From Clostridiales bacterium DTU073 (lineage in GTDB: Bacteria > Bacillota > Peptococcia > DRI-13 > DTU073): DNA of 57,918 bases. Where the stretch lies: contig LFSF01000018.1 in the NCBI GenBank assembly GCA_001512665.1, positions 1-57,918 of the forward strand, given 5' to 3'. Below are positions 1-7,745 of this stretch, one piece after another. Each line of letters begins with the position of its first letter. The first letter of the stretch is position 1. The translations under genes and the position numbers were made by a program. Below the pieces are notes generated by a model. The model was not told the origin of the DNA. It did not search any database and was given only the letters and a program-made list of their open reading frames with translations.

Positions 1-46
1 AAAAAGGAACAAGGAATAGCCCAAAACTATACCTTGTTCCTTTTTT
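1..46 (-). terminator. Rho-independent terminator, possibly bidirectional
   Basis: A 14-bp perfect inverted repeat (AAAAAGGAACAAGG at 1-14, its complement at 32-45) flanks a 17-nt loop, with A-runs and T-runs on the outer sides. It lies just downstream of the minus-strand DUF378 gene and could end transcription from either side. Confidence 0.75.
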
Positions 47-69
47 AAGCCTAATTCAATTAATTCGTT

Positions 70-285
70 CTAGTCTTTTTTGGTATCCGTACCCGTATGC
101 AGACGATTGCCCATCAAGAAAGTTATCGAGTACAGACCTGCTAACCCCACAAGCGAATAAATAATCCTGCTCAGCATTGCGGTTTGACCACCAAACAAAG
201 AAGCTACAAGGTCAAAGTTAAATAATCCTATAAGTCCCCAGTTAATTGCACCAATAATTACAAGAATTAGAGCTAAGGTATCCAA
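70..285 (-). CDS. DUF378 family small membrane protein
   Basis: This is a short hydrophobic protein of about 71 residues. The N-terminal motif ALILVIIGAINWGLIGLF, with its NWGL core, is the signature of the DUF378 family. Two membrane segments are visible (about residues 4-24 and 40-58), followed by a short charged tail ending in TKKD. I prefer the TTG at 285 because AAGGAG lies 8 nt upstream; a GTG at 294 overlaps that Shine-Dalgarno. The family has no established function. The gene stands alone and is followed by a strong terminator. Confidence 0.8.
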   Translation of the reverse strand: MDTLALILVIIGAINWGLIGLFNFDLVASLFGGQTAMLSRIIYSLVGLAGLYSITFLMGNRLHTGTDTKKD

Positions 286-371
286 ATAATCCACTCCTTT
301 TTATTAAAACTCACTTCTTCTCTTTATAATGGCGCACTTTACTTGGTTTTATACATTTCTTGTGTTCATAA

Positions 372-1481
372 TTAAAAATTTATCATTTCTGAGCGTTGTT
401 TCAGCTTAATCAAAACTCTTTCAGCTTCTGCTCCTTCTAAAACCTTAGGCTGAAAATCATTCAAACCTGGACTTGTGGTCATCGAACATGGGATAACCTT
501 ACTCGATGTGCTAACTAATTCCCCATCATTAAAAGTAAAAGTCTGTCGATAAATCATGGTATCACGGTCATAAGGCTGCCGATTTGCGCCAAAGCAAAAG
601 TTACCCAAACTAAAAACAATTGGTTTACCTTGATACTCCTTAATTCCCTGAAGCACATGAGGATGATGCCCTAAAACTAAGTCCGCACCACTGTCAATAG
701 CTAATTTAGCTAACTCATATTGTTTTTTTGAAGGTTTTATCTCCCGTTCATTGCCCCAATGAAAACTCACTATAATTAAATCCGTTTGCTCCTTTAAATC
801 CTCGATTAACGTAACAACTTGTTCTTTTAAAGTATCAAAAGGTTGCCATACACCTTTATAAGAAAACTGATTAAACCCTAAAAATCCAACCTTAATCCCT
901 TTGCTTTCTTTTATTAAAACATGATCAAAGCCACAATAGTCAATCCCCGCTTTTTCTAAACTAGCCAAAGTCTCTATATAACCATCTTCACCATAATCAA
1001 AAATATGATTGTTGGCAATATTTACAACTTCAACGCTTCCTTGGGTAAGAATCTCCGTATAATGAGGCTCTCCTTTTAACCAATAGGCAACTTTCTCATA
1101 ACTCTTATCCTTCCTTTTCACAGCCTTAGTTAAACAAGTCTCCAGATTAGCGATAGTCAAATCATCTTCAGCCAAAACATCCTTGACATTCGCAAAAAAG
1201 TAACTACTATCCCCATTATTCTCTGCAAAGACGGAGGCAAAGGTATGACCTCGCTGAGCATATTCTACACCTAGAGCACAATCCCCGATCGCACTTATAG
1301 TGATCATCACCTGTTCTTCTTCCTCTTCTGCTGCGATTATCGGCTGGACATGCGAACTAATTACCTCTGCTTCTCCTCCGGACACAGCAAACGAATCTGT
1401 AAGAAAAAACTGTACAAAAACACCTGAGAATAAAAAAATAGGTAAAAAAATTAAGGAAATTGTGGTAACTTTTTTTGACAT
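372..1481 (-). CDS. CapA family protein (PGA_cap metallophosphatase-like)
   Basis: A 369-residue protein with an N-terminal signal or anchor (residues 8-30) followed by a CapA/PGA_cap domain. Visible family motifs are the AIGDCALG start of the domain, NLETCL, NIANNHIFDYG, FHWGNE, LVLGHHPHVLQG and FSLGNFCFG. The metal-coordinating Asp/Asn/His residues of the calcineurin-like fold are therefore present. Family members are linked to poly-gamma-glutamate capsule or other envelope processes, but no capB/capC neighbours are present, so the substrate is unknown. The ATG at 1481 has GAGGG upstream. Confidence 0.85.
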   Translation of the reverse strand: MSKKVTTISLIFLPIFLFSGVFVQFFLTDSFAVSGGEAEVISSHVQPIIAAEEEEEQVMITISAIGDCALGVEYAQRGHTFASVFAENNGDSSYFFANVKDVLAEDDLTIANLETCLTKAVKRKDKSYEKVAYWLKGEPHYTEILTQGSVEVVNIANNHIFDYGEDGYIETLASLEKAGIDYCGFDHVLIKESKGIKVGFLGFNQFSYKGVWQPFDTLKEQVVTLIEDLKEQTDLIIVSFHWGNEREIKPSKKQYELAKLAIDSGADLVLGHHPHVLQGIKEYQGKPIVFSLGNFCFGANRQPYDRDTMIYRQTFTFNDGELVSTSSKVIPCSMTTSPGLNDFQPKVLEGAEAERVLIKLKQRSEMINF

Positions 1482-1582
1482 AAGAATCCCTCGAAACTAG
1501 ATATTATTCTTGGTAAATTCTACATTATCTCTACTTTTCTATAACTTTCCTTAATAATCCTGCTTTTATCTTCTTTTGTCCA

Positions 1583-3628
1583 CTAACCTGATAAAGCTTT
1601 TTTAAATGTAGCCAGTTCTTGTATCGGTGTTTGACACTTCTTATTTTGACAAAAATAAGCCGTAGTCTTGCCCTCTAAAGCTTGATAATCGGTAAGGAAA
1701 GGAATAACTTCGATAAGCTCCCGAGTTTCCGCGGACAGATAAAGGCTAACCGTATGCGGTAGAAAACTTTTTTGTAACAACGCTAACATTGGCAAGGATT
1801 CCTCTTGTACCTCTCCTTCCACTACCACAACTGTAGATATAGGTGTTTGCGAAAATAGATACGCCTGTAAGAGATAAGTATGGCCCATAGGATTCGCCTT
1901 GATTTCCTCGCCACAAGAATAAAAAAACTCTTGAGCCTTATTTTCTAGTTCATATTCACCTGTCAAATTAGCTAATTTTAATAAGTTTAAAACAGCTACC
2001 GAAGCACCGGCCGGAAGAGCTCCATCATAAATCTCCTTAGGGCGAACTAAAATTTTCTCACTGTCTCTACCGGTTAAATATAAACATTTTTGCTCCTCAT
2101 CCCAGAATAAGTCAAGCATCTCTTTATTTAAAGCAAGAGCCTTATTCAGATACTTCGGTTTATACGTACTCGCATATAGTTCTAATAGAGCCCAAATTAA
2201 AAAAGCATAATCATCCAAATAGGCCGGATAAGCAGCCTCCCCATTGCGATAACGAACAAGAAGCCGGCCCTTTTGATCGGTTAATTTATTTAAAATAAAA
2301 GCAAACGCCTTTTCGGCAGCAGAAAGATATTGAGCATTATCCAAAATGCGACCACCCATCGCCAAAGCGGCAATCATTAAACCATTCCAAGCCGTCAGGA
2401 TTTTATCATCCTTAAAGGGATGCTCACGTTTGTCTCTCACTTGATAAAGCTTTTCTCGCTCCTCTTTATACTCCGCTTCAATCTTAGCCAAATCCTCAAG
2501 CTTACTGTTTATGAGATTAGGAATATTGCTCCCTGCAAAATTACCCTGTTTAGTGATGTCATAAATTCGGCAAAAGCTATTACCGGCATCATCCCCCAAG
2601 ATTTCCTGAATCTCTTCCGGAGTCCAGAGATAAAATTTTCCTTCAACCCCTTCTGAATCAGCATCTTCGGCCGAATAAAAAGCCCCTTCCGGTGAGGTCA
2701 TCTCCCGCAATACATAAGCAAAAATCTTCTCCGCTATTTCCCGATATAAATCCTGAGCCGTAACCTGATAAGCTTCTAAATAAGTCATGGCTAAAAGAGC
2801 ATTATCATAAAGCATTTTTTCAAAATGGGGAACCAGCCATTTTCTATCCGTAGAATATCTGGAAAAGCCAAAGCCGATATGATCAAAAATTCCTCCCTTA
2901 TACATCTGCTCCAAAGACTTTTCCACCATTGCCAGAGCTTTTTTCTCCCCTTTTACCACATAGTAGCGTAAGAGAATGGTTAATTGGTGAGGTGTCGGAA
3001 ATTTTGGAGCATGTCCGAAACCGCCATATTCCCGATCAAAATAATGCTCTAATCTCTGATAAGCATCATCTATTACCTTAGCCGATAAGTCTCCGGCGCT
3101 AAATTCTAAACTTTCTTTAATCACAAAAGTGGTAAGCTCATCACCGGTACTGATCAACTTCTCCCTTTGACCGACCCATAAAGCGGCAATCTTAGTTAAC
3201 AGTTCTATCAACCCGGCAAGCCCTCCCCTGCTGTGTTTGGGGAAATATGTCCCGGCAAAAAATGGCTTTTTTTCCGGGGTCATAATAATTGTTAAAGGCC
3301 ATCCACCTTGACCGGTAAGCACTTGACAAAAAGTCATATATAAATGATCAAGATCTGGTCTTTCCTCCCGATCTACTTTGATAGAGATATAATTATCATT
3401 CAACACCTTCGCTACTTCTTCATCTTCAAAAGATTCCCTTTCCATCACATGACACCAATGACAGGTAGAATAGCCGATAGAAAGAAAAATCGGCTTATCT
3501 TCTTCTTTGGCTTTGGCAAAAGCCTCTTCACTCCAAGGATACCAGTCCACAGGGTTGTACTGATGTTGCAGAAGATACGGGCTTTTTTCCTTAGCTAATC
3601 TATTGGGTACTCGTGTAATTGTTTTCAA
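1583..3628 (-). CDS. Thioredoxin domain-containing protein (DUF255, YyaL/SSP411 family)
   Basis: A 681-residue full-length member of the YyaL/spermatogenesis-associated protein 20 family. The N-terminal DUF255 thioredoxin-like domain begins with the family hallmark NPVDWYPW and carries the CHWCH motif near residue 58. The rest is an alpha/alpha-toroid like that of N-acylglucosamine 2-epimerases (for example [34 protein letters not shown]). The biochemical role is not established. Translation probably starts at TTG 3628, which has GGGAGGTGA 8 nt upstream. Confidence 0.9.
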   Translation of the reverse strand: MKTITRVPNRLAKEKSPYLLQHQYNPVDWYPWSEEAFAKAKEEDKPIFLSIGYSTCHWCHVMERESFEDEEVAKVLNDNYISIKVDREERPDLDHLYMTFCQVLTGQGGWPLTIIMTPEKKPFFAGTYFPKHSRGGLAGLIELLTKIAALWVGQREKLISTGDELTTFVIKESLEFSAGDLSAKVIDDAYQRLEHYFDREYGGFGHAPKFPTPHQLTILLRYYVVKGEKKALAMVEKSLEQMYKGGIFDHIGFGFSRYSTDRKWLVPHFEKMLYDNALLAMTYLEAYQVTAQDLYREIAEKIFAYVLREMTSPEGAFYSAEDADSEGVEGKFYLWTPEEIQEILGDDAGNSFCRIYDITKQGNFAGSNIPNLINSKLEDLAKIEAEYKEEREKLYQVRDKREHPFKDDKILTAWNGLMIAALAMGGRILDNAQYLSAAEKAFAFILNKLTDQKGRLLVRYRNGEAAYPAYLDDYAFLIWALLELYASTYKPKYLNKALALNKEMLDLFWDEEQKCLYLTGRDSEKILVRPKEIYDGALPAGASVAVLNLLKLANLTGEYELENKAQEFFYSCGEEIKANPMGHTYLLQAYLFSQTPISTVVVVEGEVQEESLPMLALLQKSFLPHTVSLYLSAETRELIEVIPFLTDYQALEGKTTAYFCQNKKCQTPIQELATFKKALSG

Positions 3629-3683
3629 GACATCACCTCCCCCAATTTAAATATATTATCTAATATATTTTTTCCAAAAGAAA

Positions 3684-3707
3684 AGAAAAAATCCCAAGAG
3701 AGGGATT
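3684..3707 (-). terminator. Terminator of the ABC transporter operon
   Basis: On the minus strand AATCCC and GGGATT form a 6-bp stem with a 6-nt loop, followed by TTTTC and further T-rich sequence. It lies directly after the last gene of the ABC operon. Confidence 0.6.
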
Positions 3708-3715
3708 ATATATAG

Positions 3716-4288
3716 TTAGCCCATTGTTATAAGCCTTCCGTGCAAAGCTTTTACCTCTTCCATACTATGGGTTACCATGATCACGGTCTTGCCTTGTATG
3801 TTCTCCTTTACGTACTGCATAACGTCTTTTTTGGTATCAACATCAAGACCTTTAAATGGTTCATCAAGAAACAAGACATCACTTTTGGCCAGTATAGCTC
3901 GCACTATGGCCACCCTACGCTTCATACCACCGCTAAATTCCCTTACCTGCCGGTCAAGACTGCCCTTAAGGCCTATTTTTTCAAGGTGTGAGATAATTTT
4001 ACCAGTATCAACTTTTCTGTCACAAATAAGTCTAATATTGGAAACAGCATTAAAACTTTCGCAAAGCCGGTCCTCCTGAAAAACAGCACTTTTAAGCTTG
4101 GGAACTCCTCTGACAGTTCCTTTATCCGGGTGTATAAACCCCATCAAAATCTTTAAAAGAGTAGTTTTGCCGCAACCTGATGGCCCCATTATACAGGTTA
4201 TCTCATGCTCAGGGAAAGTTATATTGAGATCAACCAGGACCTGATTTGTACCAAAACTTTTTGAGAGATTCGAAACTACGATATCCAT
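3716..4288 (-). CDS. ABC transporter ATP-binding protein (SsuB/TauB-like)
   Basis: A 190-residue ATPase of the nitrate/sulfonate/taurine importer class. Walker A is GPSGCGKTTLL (about residues 34-44), the signature is EFSGGMKRRVAI, Walker B is DVLFLDEPFKG, and the H-loop is VMVTHS. It is shorter than typical SsuB proteins (about 250 residues), lacking much of the C-terminal tail, but all nucleotide-binding motifs are intact. It begins 2 nt from the permease stop codon, so the three genes form one operon. Substrate cannot be deduced. Confidence 0.9.
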   Translation of the reverse strand: MDIVVSNLSKSFGTNQVLVDLNITFPEHEITCIMGPSGCGKTTLLKILMGFIHPDKGTVRGVPKLKSAVFQEDRLCESFNAVSNIRLICDRKVDTGKIISHLEKIGLKGSLDRQVREFSGGMKRRVAIVRAILAKSDVLFLDEPFKGLDVDTKKDVMQYVKENIQGKTVIMVTHSMEEVKALHGRLITMG

Positions 4289-4289
4289 C

Positions 4290-5066
4290 TTAAGCCCTCT
4301 CCAATCTCTTAAAGAAATACCTTAAAAGAAATAAAAACAATTTTTCAAAGGCGATACTGGCTAAAATAATCACAAAGGTCCAGGCTAATAAATCACCGGA
4401 ACTAAAATAAACCTTTGCTTCGTAAAGTTTCTCCCCTATGGAGCCTTCGGGAATACCTATAACCTCAGCTGCAGTACCGGCTTTCCAGGAAAGTCCGATT
4501 GATACACTACAAGCTGAAATAAGATAAGGTTTAAGTTGCGGTAAATAAATGTATTTCAGTTTTTTCAGCCAGTTTACATTAAAAAGCTCTGCCATCTCCA
4601 GCAGGTTATTATCTGTACTTTTAATACCCTGAAGCACATTGGTATAAATAATGGGAAGCACCATTAAAAAAGCTATAAAAACCGAAAGACTCCGAGAACT
4701 CATCCAGATTAAACACAGGATAATGAAGGAAGCTACCGGTACAGATTTAATCGTCACAATAAACGGCCAAATCACCACTTCCGCAAAATGAAATTTTCCG
4801 GCGATACCTGCTAGAATGCTCCCTGTTATCAAAGCAAACAGAAAACCTGAAACAATTCTGATAAAGGAAAAACTCACTGCACTTAAAAAATCACTTTCCA
4901 GGCAAAGGCTAAAAAACCTTTTAACCATAGTTAAAGGGGTGACAAGAAGCATACTGTTATTAAGCAGCATTGCCCCTGCTTGCCAAACAAGCAGGGCAAA
5001 TACTACTGCAAAAATCTTTTCTGTTATATGTCTTCGGGAATTATTCTTTTTCATAATAAAAATCAT
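4290..5066 (-). CDS. ABC transporter permease (SsuC/TauC-like)
   Basis: A 258-residue inner-membrane permease with about six membrane segments and a binding-protein-dependent transport EAA-type loop (EMAELFNVNWLKKLKYIYLP). The start of the gene overlaps the end of the substrate-binding protein gene by 26 nt; an internal ATG at 5054 would shorten the overlap to 14 nt. The C-terminus ends next to the ATPase start. It belongs to a three-gene importer with the genes on either side. Confidence 0.88.
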   Translation of the reverse strand: MIFIMKKNNSRRHITEKIFAVVFALLVWQAGAMLLNNSMLLVTPLTMVKRFFSLCLESDFLSAVSFSFIRIVSGFLFALITGSILAGIAGKFHFAEVVIWPFIVTIKSVPVASFIILCLIWMSSRSLSVFIAFLMVLPIIYTNVLQGIKSTDNNLLEMAELFNVNWLKKLKYIYLPQLKPYLISACSVSIGLSWKAGTAAEVIGIPEGSIGEKLYEAKVYFSSGDLLAWTFVIILASIAFEKLFLFLLRYFFKRLERA

Positions 5067-6042
5067 CTCTTGGAAGTTTGCCGCCTATTGCTTTGGGATT
5101 TTGTTCATAGAGTACTTTTAAATATCCCTGCATAGCAGTCTTCATTTCAGTACCGTCCATATAGTAAATATTACAGTATGGTATTGCTTTTTCTGCAACT
5201 GCAGCCTTCACTATACCGTATTTTTCCACCAGCTTTGCCGCTTCCGGAATATGGGCGTTTACATATTCGGTGGACTGTTGATATTCATCAAGAAAGGTAG
5301 CAATTTGTTCCGGATATTTCTCGGCAAAATCCTTTCTCACCACTAATACTCCGGTAATCAAAGTACTATCATTACTAAGAGCACGCCATTCCTTGGTAAG
5401 ATCTAACGCTATACGCAAACCCTCAATCTGGGTTTGGGCTACCGTAACATAAGGTTGAGGCATCAGCGCAATACCTTTTTCCAGTTTGGAGAAAAGAGCC
5501 ACAATCTCAGTGGGTTCAGACTTCCATTCCAGCTTTACATCTTTATCGGGATCAATGCCGTTTGCAGAAAGAAGATATCTTAAAATGTATTCAGGAATTG
5601 AACCCTTACCTGTTCCATAAATTGTCTTACCTTTCAAATCAGCAAAAGACTGTACTTCATCTCCCTTATTAACAATATAGTTAACACCCAAAGTATTAAT
5701 GGCCAGAAGCTTGACTTCCCCATTCGTATTATTATACAGAACAGAAGCAAGGTTTGCAGGTACTGCTGCCATATCAAGCTCACCCTTAATAAGTTTTGGT
5801 GTTACTTCATCAGCGGATCCTGAAATAGTGAACGTATAATTATTAGCAACTTCTCCTGCTTCTGCCAACTCCATAAGCCTAACCATGCCCATGGATGTCG
5901 GACCTTTAAGCCCACCTATTCTAATATCCACGGCTTCTGTTTCTTTTTCATCCTCGATTTTAACGGGAGAGGGTGTTTGACATCCTGCCAACATAATAGT
6001 TAAAAGAACTATGGTCAAAACTGCAAATAATCTTTTCCTCAT
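5041..6042 (-). CDS. ABC transporter substrate-binding lipoprotein (NMT1/THI5-like)
   Basis: A 333-residue solute-binding protein. It has a lipoprotein signal peptide with lipobox LAGC (Cys about residue 21) and an NMT1/SsuA-like periplasmic-binding fold (RIGGLKGPTSMGMVRLMELA near the start, then DLKGKTIYGTGKGSIPEYILRYLL). It is the first gene of the operon with permease and ATPase. The family binds sulfonates, nitrate, pyrimidine precursors or similar ligands; this member's ligand is unknown. No recognisable riboswitch was found in the 240-nt upstream region. Confidence 0.88.
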   Translation of the reverse strand: MRKRLFAVLTIVLLTIMLAGCQTPSPVKIEDEKETEAVDIRIGGLKGPTSMGMVRLMELAEAGEVANNYTFTISGSADEVTPKLIKGELDMAAVPANLASVLYNNTNGEVKLLAINTLGVNYIVNKGDEVQSFADLKGKTIYGTGKGSIPEYILRYLLSANGIDPDKDVKLEWKSEPTEIVALFSKLEKGIALMPQPYVTVAQTQIEGLRIALDLTKEWRALSNDSTLITGVLVVRKDFAEKYPEQIATFLDEYQQSTEYVNAHIPEAAKLVEKYGIVKAAVAEKAIPYCNIYYMDGTEMKTAMQGYLKVLYEQNPKAIGGKLPRDDFYYEKE

Positions 6043-6290
6043 TTTTATCCTTCCTTCTTATTATTTTCTTGTTATTTTGTTTCTCCTTGACTTCCATCCG
6101 GAACTTACCCAAATCCATCAGATAGAACAATTAATAATTACGCATTAATGATATTATAACAAATATTACGAACAAAGATACAATTACTTATGTCAACCTA
6201 ACACATGAAATTATTACAGATATAATAAAAATATTTGAAAGGCTTAAAATTAAATGTTAAAATACAGGTAAAAGTATACCACAGAATCAA

Positions 6291-6569
6291 TTGAACTGCA
6301 TCTTTGGTCGATACCGGCAGGTAGACATGCCCTTTAAAAAAATCCATGAGGGAAGCGGAATTGGCTTATCATTAGTTAAATCCCTTGTTGAAAAACATAA
6401 TGGAACTATTAAAGTCAAAAGTGAATTAGGAAAAGGAACAGAATTTATTATTGAATTGCCACGTGTAACTATACCCATAGTTAAAACTAACTCTATTCCG
6501 GAAAACAACCTAGAAATCCAAAGCCATGTGGAAAAAATCAAAATAGAATTTGCGGATATCTACCTATAG
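6291..6569 (+). pseudogene. Sensor histidine kinase C-terminal remnant
   Basis: About 90 codons encode only the end of a histidine-kinase ATPase domain: IFGRYRQVD (F-box region), then EGSGIGLSLVKSLVEKHNG (G2 box) and SELGKGTEFIIELP. There is no dimerisation/phosphoacceptor domain, N-box or G1 box upstream; the frame is open only to about 6261 and lacks a start codon with a ribosome binding site. It is best read as the 3' debris of a lost plus-strand sensor kinase gene. A 20-bp-stem terminator follows at 6624-6668. Confidence 0.75.
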
Positions 6570-6623
6570 TATTAATAACAACAGCAAAAAATCTGATGGA
6601 TAGTTTTATGTATTTAGCAGATG

Positions 6624-6668
6624 AAAAAGAAGCCAATCCTTTGGTTATCAAAGGATTGGCTTCTTTTT
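6624..6668 (+). terminator. Strong hairpin terminator
   Basis: A perfect 20-bp stem (6624-6643 with 6649-6668) and a 5-nt loop, T-rich on the plus strand and A-rich on the other side, so it can work in both directions. It separates the kinase remnant (plus) from the convergent surface-protein gene (minus). Confidence 0.85.
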
Positions 6669-6713
6669 GATATTCGCAACTTATCTTAAACACATTTTTC
6701 TAACACAATCAAA

Positions 6714-7745
6714 TTAAAGATAAAAATTATAAGTTATGGTTATCTCCCTGGTTATACCGTTATAGTTCACTTTTGTCTCCAAAGCTTCACAGAGAAAACG
6801 CAAAGGTACATAGGTAATACCAGGCGTCTTCAGAAGCGGGGCAGTATCCAACATTTGTTTTTCCTTATTAACCAGAACCTCTTTAGAACCTATCGTTAAA
6901 ACAATCCTCTGCTCATCCTTGCTGATTATTACCTGCTGCGTAGCTTGTATCCATTCTACCTCCGCACCGATAGCTTCACTGATAAAACGTAACGGCACCA
7001 TTGTTCTGCCAACACTTTCTTCAATAAAGGGTGTTCCGGTAAGGAGATAATTACTACCATCAATTAGTGCTGTAGACTCTCCTATCTTCAATCTAATCAC
7101 TTTTACTTTGAATTCTGTGCTGAAAACAGCAAACTTAGTTAGGTGGTTTACTTTTACTACGGCATAAGGCTGTCCTGTTTTTTCATCATATTCTACCTCT
7201 GTCTTCAAGGGTATCCATTTCCCTAAAAGCGGATCATAGTAGTGGATAACCGCTATTTCGCCCGGCGCAATATTCCGGAGAGCAAAAGGAATCCTGATTT
7301 TAATGAAGTTGGTATCACCGAATTCGCTCTCCCCGGAGGTAGTTATTTCATAAATTTCACTGGTTAAGCTATTAACAGTTTCTTCTGTTAATAAGCCAAG
7401 GGCGATTAACTCTTTTTCTGCCAACTTAGTAACAGTAATCACCGCATTATCAGGTAAAACTAAAGCAGGAATGATTATTACTACCCCTTGAGAAGCGATA
7501 ATGCCACCAAGCTCCCGGTTGATGGAAAATCTATGTTGTGGGAAGAAAACGCCGCCTCCACCACCACTTACCGGTCTCTCCGGTTTTTCCGGATCCTTCG
7601 GAGGTGGTTTGAGAAAGGTCCAGTGTTCAATATCCCCTTGAGGATAGTGATAGGTAGAACCATATGCAATAATGACTCGATCATAACCGGCCCCACCAAT
7701 TAAAGTATTATGACCGCTTCCGGAATACAATATAAATACCGTCAC
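6714..7745 (-). CDS. C-terminal part of a frameshifted surface repeat protein (ZU5-like plus copper amine oxidase N domain)
   Basis: This 343-codon frame continues the upstream repeat protein in another reading frame. It opens with repeat-type sequence (SGSGHNTLIGGAGYD), then a Pro/Gly linker, a beta-rich ZU5-like region (about 80-195) and a pair of copper amine oxidase N-terminal (PF07833) motifs (RTMVPLRFISEAIGAEVEW and ITYVPLRFLCEAL). Its apparent Met start has no ribosome binding site and lies inside a repeat, so it is almost certainly not an independent gene: a one-base indel near 7710-7745 separates it from the 765-codon frame. PF07833 occurs in two other secreted proteins here. Confidence 0.7.
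   Translation of the reverse strand: MTVFILYSGSGHNTLIGGAGYDRVIIAYGSTYHYPQGDIEHWTFLKPPPKDPEKPERPVSGGGGGVFFPQHRFSINRELGGIIASQGVVIIIPALVLPDNAVITVTKLAEKELIALGLLTEETVNSLTSEIYEITTSGESEFGDTNFIKIRIPFALRNIAPGEIAVIHYYDPLLGKWIPLKTEVEYDEKTGQPYAVVKVNHLTKFAVFSTEFKVKVIRLKIGESTALIDGSNYLLTGTPFIEESVGRTMVPLRFISEAIGAEVEWIQATQQVIISKDEQRIVLTIGSKEVLVNKEKQMLDTAPLLKTPGITYVPLRFLCEALETKVNYNGITREITITYNFYL

Noticed and set aside
6043-6260. Riboswitch upstream of the ABC transporter
   Set aside because: The leader does not show the conserved blocks of thiamine, purine, preQ1 or molybdenum-cofactor riboswitches.
7708-7745. Programmed ribosomal frameshift between the two repeat-protein frames
   Set aside because: No slippery heptamer or downstream pseudoknot seen; the gene is also missing its 5' end, so decay or sequencing error is simpler.
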